Shown here piece by piece: positions 18,449-22,071 of a stretch of DNA of 22,071 nt (the stretch's first letter is position 1; every line of letters starts with the position of its first letter). The stretch covers positions 1-22,071 of the forward strand of contig NW_004457324.1 of the NCBI RefSeq assembly GCF_000313135.1, written 5' to 3'. Made by a program: the position numbers and the translations under genes. The stretch comes from Acanthamoeba castellanii str. Neff (taxonomy: Eukaryota > Discosea > Longamoebia > Acanthamoebidae). Below the pieces are notes generated by a model. That model searched no databases. It saw nothing but the letters and a program-made list of their open reading frames with translations, and was not told the origin of the DNA.

Positions 18449-21400
18449 TCAGGGCATGGCAATGTCCATGATGCGCTTGATGCCGATCATCACCTTGCTC
18501 CCCAGGTCTTCCCAGTGCGATCCAGCCAGCACCTTGTGCACCTGCTCACGTAAAGGAAAGGGAAACAAAATGAGAAACGAACAAGACAAAAAGATAATCA
18601 AGAGCAGCAAGCAAGCAAGCATACCCTGGTGACGTTGGCCTTGTTCTCTGTCTCGAGGGCAACGGCAAACTCGTGCAGAAGAGCCTCGAGCTCATCCGAG
18701 TACTGGCCGGTCTTGAGCTTCTCGTAGAGCTCGTTCATTCGGCCCTTGGCGTCGGTCATGGCCCGCGCCTTGCGCGGATCGGCGCCAACGCGCTGCGAGA
18801 GTGAGTCGACGATGGTCGAAAATTTGTTGACGATCTCGCCCGAGAGCGCCGTGGGCTCCTTGGTCAATTTCGGGGGAGCTGAAGAGGAACGAGATCACCG
18901 TCAGCTTAGACTCGCACGACACGCGATACGACTAGAATGACATACCAGCCGGTGCGGGAGCAGGGGCGCTGGTCTGTGATGTGGGTGGCGTGTTGGTGGG
19001 CTGGGAGACGCTGGGGGTGAACACGGTGGTCGAGCCGCTGCCAACACCCGAGACGCCAGCCGGGGCCACGGGCGTGAACACGGTGGGTGTCGAGCCGCTG
19101 CCCACGGCAGCCGGCGCCACAGGCGTGAACACGGTGGGCACGGCGCCGCTTCCCGACGCCGACGGAGTAAAGACGGTGGGCGCCGCCGAGCCGACGGCCG
19201 AAGCCACGGGAGTGGGACCGACGGTGGGGAAGACAGAGGGAGCGCCAGCACCGCCGGCCGATGGCATGGCGACCGAGGGCGCCACGGGGTGAGGCTCAAA
19301 CGTGGTGGTCGCTGGGTTGTATTCGGTGTAGCCAGCCGCGCGAGCCGCGGCGGGAATGTAGGCTGCGATGTGGAAGGGATTCACAACAGGGCGCAGCGTT
19401 AGCGCTGACGCTTTGCCACCTCATGACCTCATACGTTTTGCTTGGTGGTGTTGCCGTACCTCCAGAGCCCTGGCCGCCGGGCGCGGCAACCGGTTGGGGG
19501 AAGGCAGCGGGGTTAGAGGGTCGGGGAGGCTCGGGGAAGGGCGACGGGCTGCCGCCGGCGGCCGGGCGGTGTGAGGGACCCGTGGGGAAGGGCGAGGGAC
19601 CCGAGGTGGCCGTGTGGCCGTGCACGGGGTGCGCAACGGGGTGAGCCGAAGGAACGCTGGGCGTGAACGATGGTGTCGACGGGCCTGGGTTGACGAAAGG
19701 TACGAGGGTGAGTCTGGATTTCGGAAATAAAAATACGAAAAAGGTCGACGTACCAGCGGTGCGCACGGGCGCGGAGGGGTTGTAGCCTCCGGGGGTGAGA
19801 CCAGCGGTTCTCTGAGGGCCAGTGGGCTGAGCCGAGGCGCCGGCAGGAGTCTGGTGCTGGGCGCCACCCTGCTCGGGCCTCACGTTCTCCGATTGGAACG
19901 GGAACGGAGGAACGCCAGCGGCCTACACAAAAGTTGTCAGACGTGATTGTGCACGGAAGGGGTGAACGAGCCAGGAAGCGGCGTACAGGCTGCTGGTTGA
20001 GCGCGTTGGCGACGCGGTGCAGCAGGACGGTGCTCGAGGGCGTCTGGAACTTCTGCAAACGTGACGCGGGACCCAGAGCTTATGAGCTTATGAGCTCCAC
20101 TGCAGGAGGGGAGAGTGCTAACGTACGGGGTCGTTGAGCTGGGACAGGTAGCCCATGGCGGTCTGGAGCCTGCCCTGCGAGGCGAGTGCCTCGGCGTACT
20201 GCGAGTACTTGTTGGCGAGCACGTCGGACATGTCGTTGTAGTCGATCGCGCGGCGGAAGATGGACACCTTCTCCAGGACCTCCAGCAGGGACTCAACTGA
20301 GTCGTTGCTGCAAATAGAAAGGACACAAAAAGAGGTAATGTCAACAAACTCGCTTGCAGAGCCGCAACCGCCACGGCGCCGACCGAACGTACTCCTTGTT
20401 GATGGAGGCGTTGACCCAGGCGTTGACGGCCTTGTCGATGTTGCCCGCGCAGATGTAGCACAGCACGGCGGACCTGGTGTCACCGGCAGCCTCCAGGCGC
20501 GAGGCGAGGAAGTCGCAGAGGACGGGGAACTCCTCGCTCTTGGCGTAGGTGCAGAGGATGGCGAGGGTGCCCTTCCACGAGTGCAGCTCGGTCGATGCCA
20601 CCAAGGTTTGCATCTCGTTCTTGACGATCGACGAGATGAGCTGTAGGGGGGGAGGGGGGAATTTAGCAACACACTTCAGAACCACACATGCAGCTAAAGT
20701 TCGATGGGGCGGGAGGAGTGCCTTCATGAAGGGCATGGTGTGACGCGCGAAGTATGCCTCCTGCGTCTTGGCCCAGAGATCGGGGCCACCGCAGGCAGCC
20801 AACACCAACGCGTCGGCCTGCAATAGACAGTCAATGTCAACACCACGTGTGAGCTGCTTGGTGCACTTGACGGGCGATCATTCGCCAAGGCCCACGGGCA
20901 ACCGTACCGTGCGACCGATCTTCATGCAGCAGTTGACGGCAGCCTCGAAGTTGCCCACGATGAGCGATCGCGTGATGATATTCTCGGAGTTGTCCTCGGT
21001 GAGGTCGAACTTGATGGTGGCCTTGGTGGTGGGAATGGGCATCAGAGGCGCCTTGGCAGTCGAGGCCGCGGAGGTCTCGGACCCCGTCTCGGCGGGCGGG
21101 AGGTTGGCGGCGATCTGGGCGAACGGATCGTCGGAGCCGGACGGCTGGCCCAGTGCGGCGAACGGGTCATGACCCTCCGAGGGAGGCGGCGCGCCGAACA
21201 TGTCGAACGAAGAGTCGGTGGGGGCGCCGCTCGAGGCGGGGGCGCCAAAGAGGTTGGACACGTCCTCACCCTCCTTGGTGGAAGCTGTGTTACAGAGGAA
21301 AGAGCATGACAGTCATTTGAATGGTGCTGTGTCGCACGTGAGAGCGAGCGGGGTCATACCAGCCGGGGAGCCGCCAAAGAGAGCCGAGGCGTCGTCTTCT

Positions 21401-22050
21401 TCCTTCTTGGCCTCCTCCTCGCTAGGTTCGTCCTCGCTGGCCTTCTCCTCGGCCGGCGCCTCCTTCTCCTCCTCTTCGGTTTCCTCCTCCTTGGCGTGCT
21501 CGGCCTCCTTTTCGTTGTCGGGAAGGCGGGAGATGAACTGGAGAAGAAAGTAAAGGAGAGAAGAAGAGGTGAGAAAACGTTTGATAACGGCATGTGGTGC
21601 GGTTGCGTCAGGCATGCGATTCGATCAGATAGAAGTTAAAGTGTCTCGTCACAAATGTTCAGTGAGATTCCCACTTCAATAATTCATCATGTTTGGCATG
21701 GAGGAGCGGGGGCGGGAGCATGTTTTTGTACCTCCAACACCTTCTGGTTCGTTTCCTCGGGTCCGAAGCCCAGGTGCGCCAAAAGCTGCGTGCGTGCGCT
21801 CTACGGAATGGTAAATAAAGGTTAGTGGACGCACGTGAGTAGGAGGAGAGGCGGAGTTGTGTGGAGGAAAGTGGTGTGTGCGTACCGACTCGAAGAGGAC
21901 GCTGAGAAGGCTCCACTCCGCCTTCTCCTGCTCGTTGGCACTGTTGGTCATCTTCTCCTCGCAATAGGCCTTGCAGTCGTTGCTCTTAAGAGCCTCCTCG
22001 AGCCTCTGTGACCTGTCGACGAAAGTCTGGTCTGTGACGATGGTGCGGAC
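18449..22050 (-). CDS. SEC31: COPII coat outer-layer protein Sec31, C-terminal part, partial
   Basis: Sec31 pairs with Sec13 to form the outer cage of COPII vesicles at ER exit sites. Visible exons: 22050-21886, 21800-21732, 21537-21360, 21284-20908, 20817-20722, 20640-20393, 20307-20127, 20052-19987, 19922-19754, 19684-19460, 19362-18946, 18878-18625, 18541-18449; 845 residues. The N-terminal WD40 propeller and Sec13-binding blade are beyond the right edge. Seen in order: post-propeller helix VDRSQRLEEAL, an acidic Glu/Lys-rich loop, an FGAP/DPFA-containing linker, alpha-solenoid pieces (RSLIVGNFEAAVNCCMK, ADALVLAACGGPDLWAKTQ, AGDTRSAVLCYICAGNIDK), a Pro/Gly/Ser-rich linker with PTVFTPVAPA repeats, and the conserved C-terminal helical domain (KGRMNELYEKLKTGQ, then DLGSKVMIGIKRIMD). 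Intron 5 appears to be GC-AG. Unlike its neighbours, its introns have no microsatellites. Confidence 0.94.
20641..20721 (-). other. Probable GC-AG intron 5 of Sec31
   Basis: The coding sequence breaks after HTMPFMK and resumes LISSIVKNEM, as expected for Sec31. The 81-nt segment between starts GCACTC directly after ATGAAG and ends CTACAG behind a polypyrimidine run. It is a multiple of three and stop-free, so retention would add 27 residues, many Pro. A GT donor giving the same junction is absent. Confidence 0.7.
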
Positions 22051-22071
22051 CTGCACGTATGGGCGAGAGTG

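Noticed and set aside
1..22071. Transposon, viral insertion or bacterial-type operon
   Set aside because: No transposase, reverse transcriptase, integrase, capsid gene, terminal inverted repeats or target duplications were seen, and all solid genes have spliceosomal introns.

Overview
The window is eukaryotic nuclear DNA from a GC-rich, intron-dense unicellular organism. Genes are cut into short exons by many small spliceosomal introns (74 placed here in six genes), codons strongly prefer G or C in the third position, and many introns are filled with CA/GT microsatellites. The protein set and compact style fit an amoebozoan such as Acanthamoeba, but that assignment is an inference; no rRNA, tRNA or organelle gene is present to test it.

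Layout, left to right: (1) 1-522, minus, the 5' part of cleavage stimulation factor subunit 2 (CstF-64, RRM); (2) 523-785, a short divergent promoter; (3) 786-4323, plus, VPS33, the Sec1/Munc18-type subunit of HOPS/CORVET, in 15 exons; (4) 4324-5369, mostly unassigned, with one weak two-exon candidate gene ending at 5002; (5) 5370-11066, plus, a secreted sedolisin (tripeptidyl-peptidase I family, S53) in 18 exons whose last exon adds a 548-residue Ser/Thr/Pro/Arg tail; (6) 11113-13105, minus, an ARH1-type ADP-ribosylhydrolase in 9 exons, convergent with the protease gene and only 46 bp from it; (7) 13477-18192, minus, exocyst subunit Sec10/EXOC5 in 22 exons; (8) 18449-22050, minus, the C-terminal 845 residues of COPII coat protein Sec31, running off the right edge.

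Reading frames were rebuilt exon by exon. In all five genes whose stop lies in the window every junction keeps frame, and summed lengths are multiples of three: VPS33 757 aa, protease about 1203 aa, ADP-ribosylhydrolase 379 aa, Sec10 830 aa, Sec31 845 aa (partial). Splice donors favour GTAC (38 of 74). Two introns seem to use a GC donor (GCAC), and both are multiples of three and stop-free.

Four of the six genes serve the endomembrane system: Sec31 at ER exit, Sec10 at exocytic tethering, VPS33 at lysosomal fusion, and TPP1-like protease as lysosomal or secreted cargo. They are unlikely to be co-regulated as an operon because strands are mixed. The most unusual content is the mucin-like tail on the sedolisin, the RG-rich insert in VPS33, the in-frame GC-AG introns, and the repeat-filled introns.
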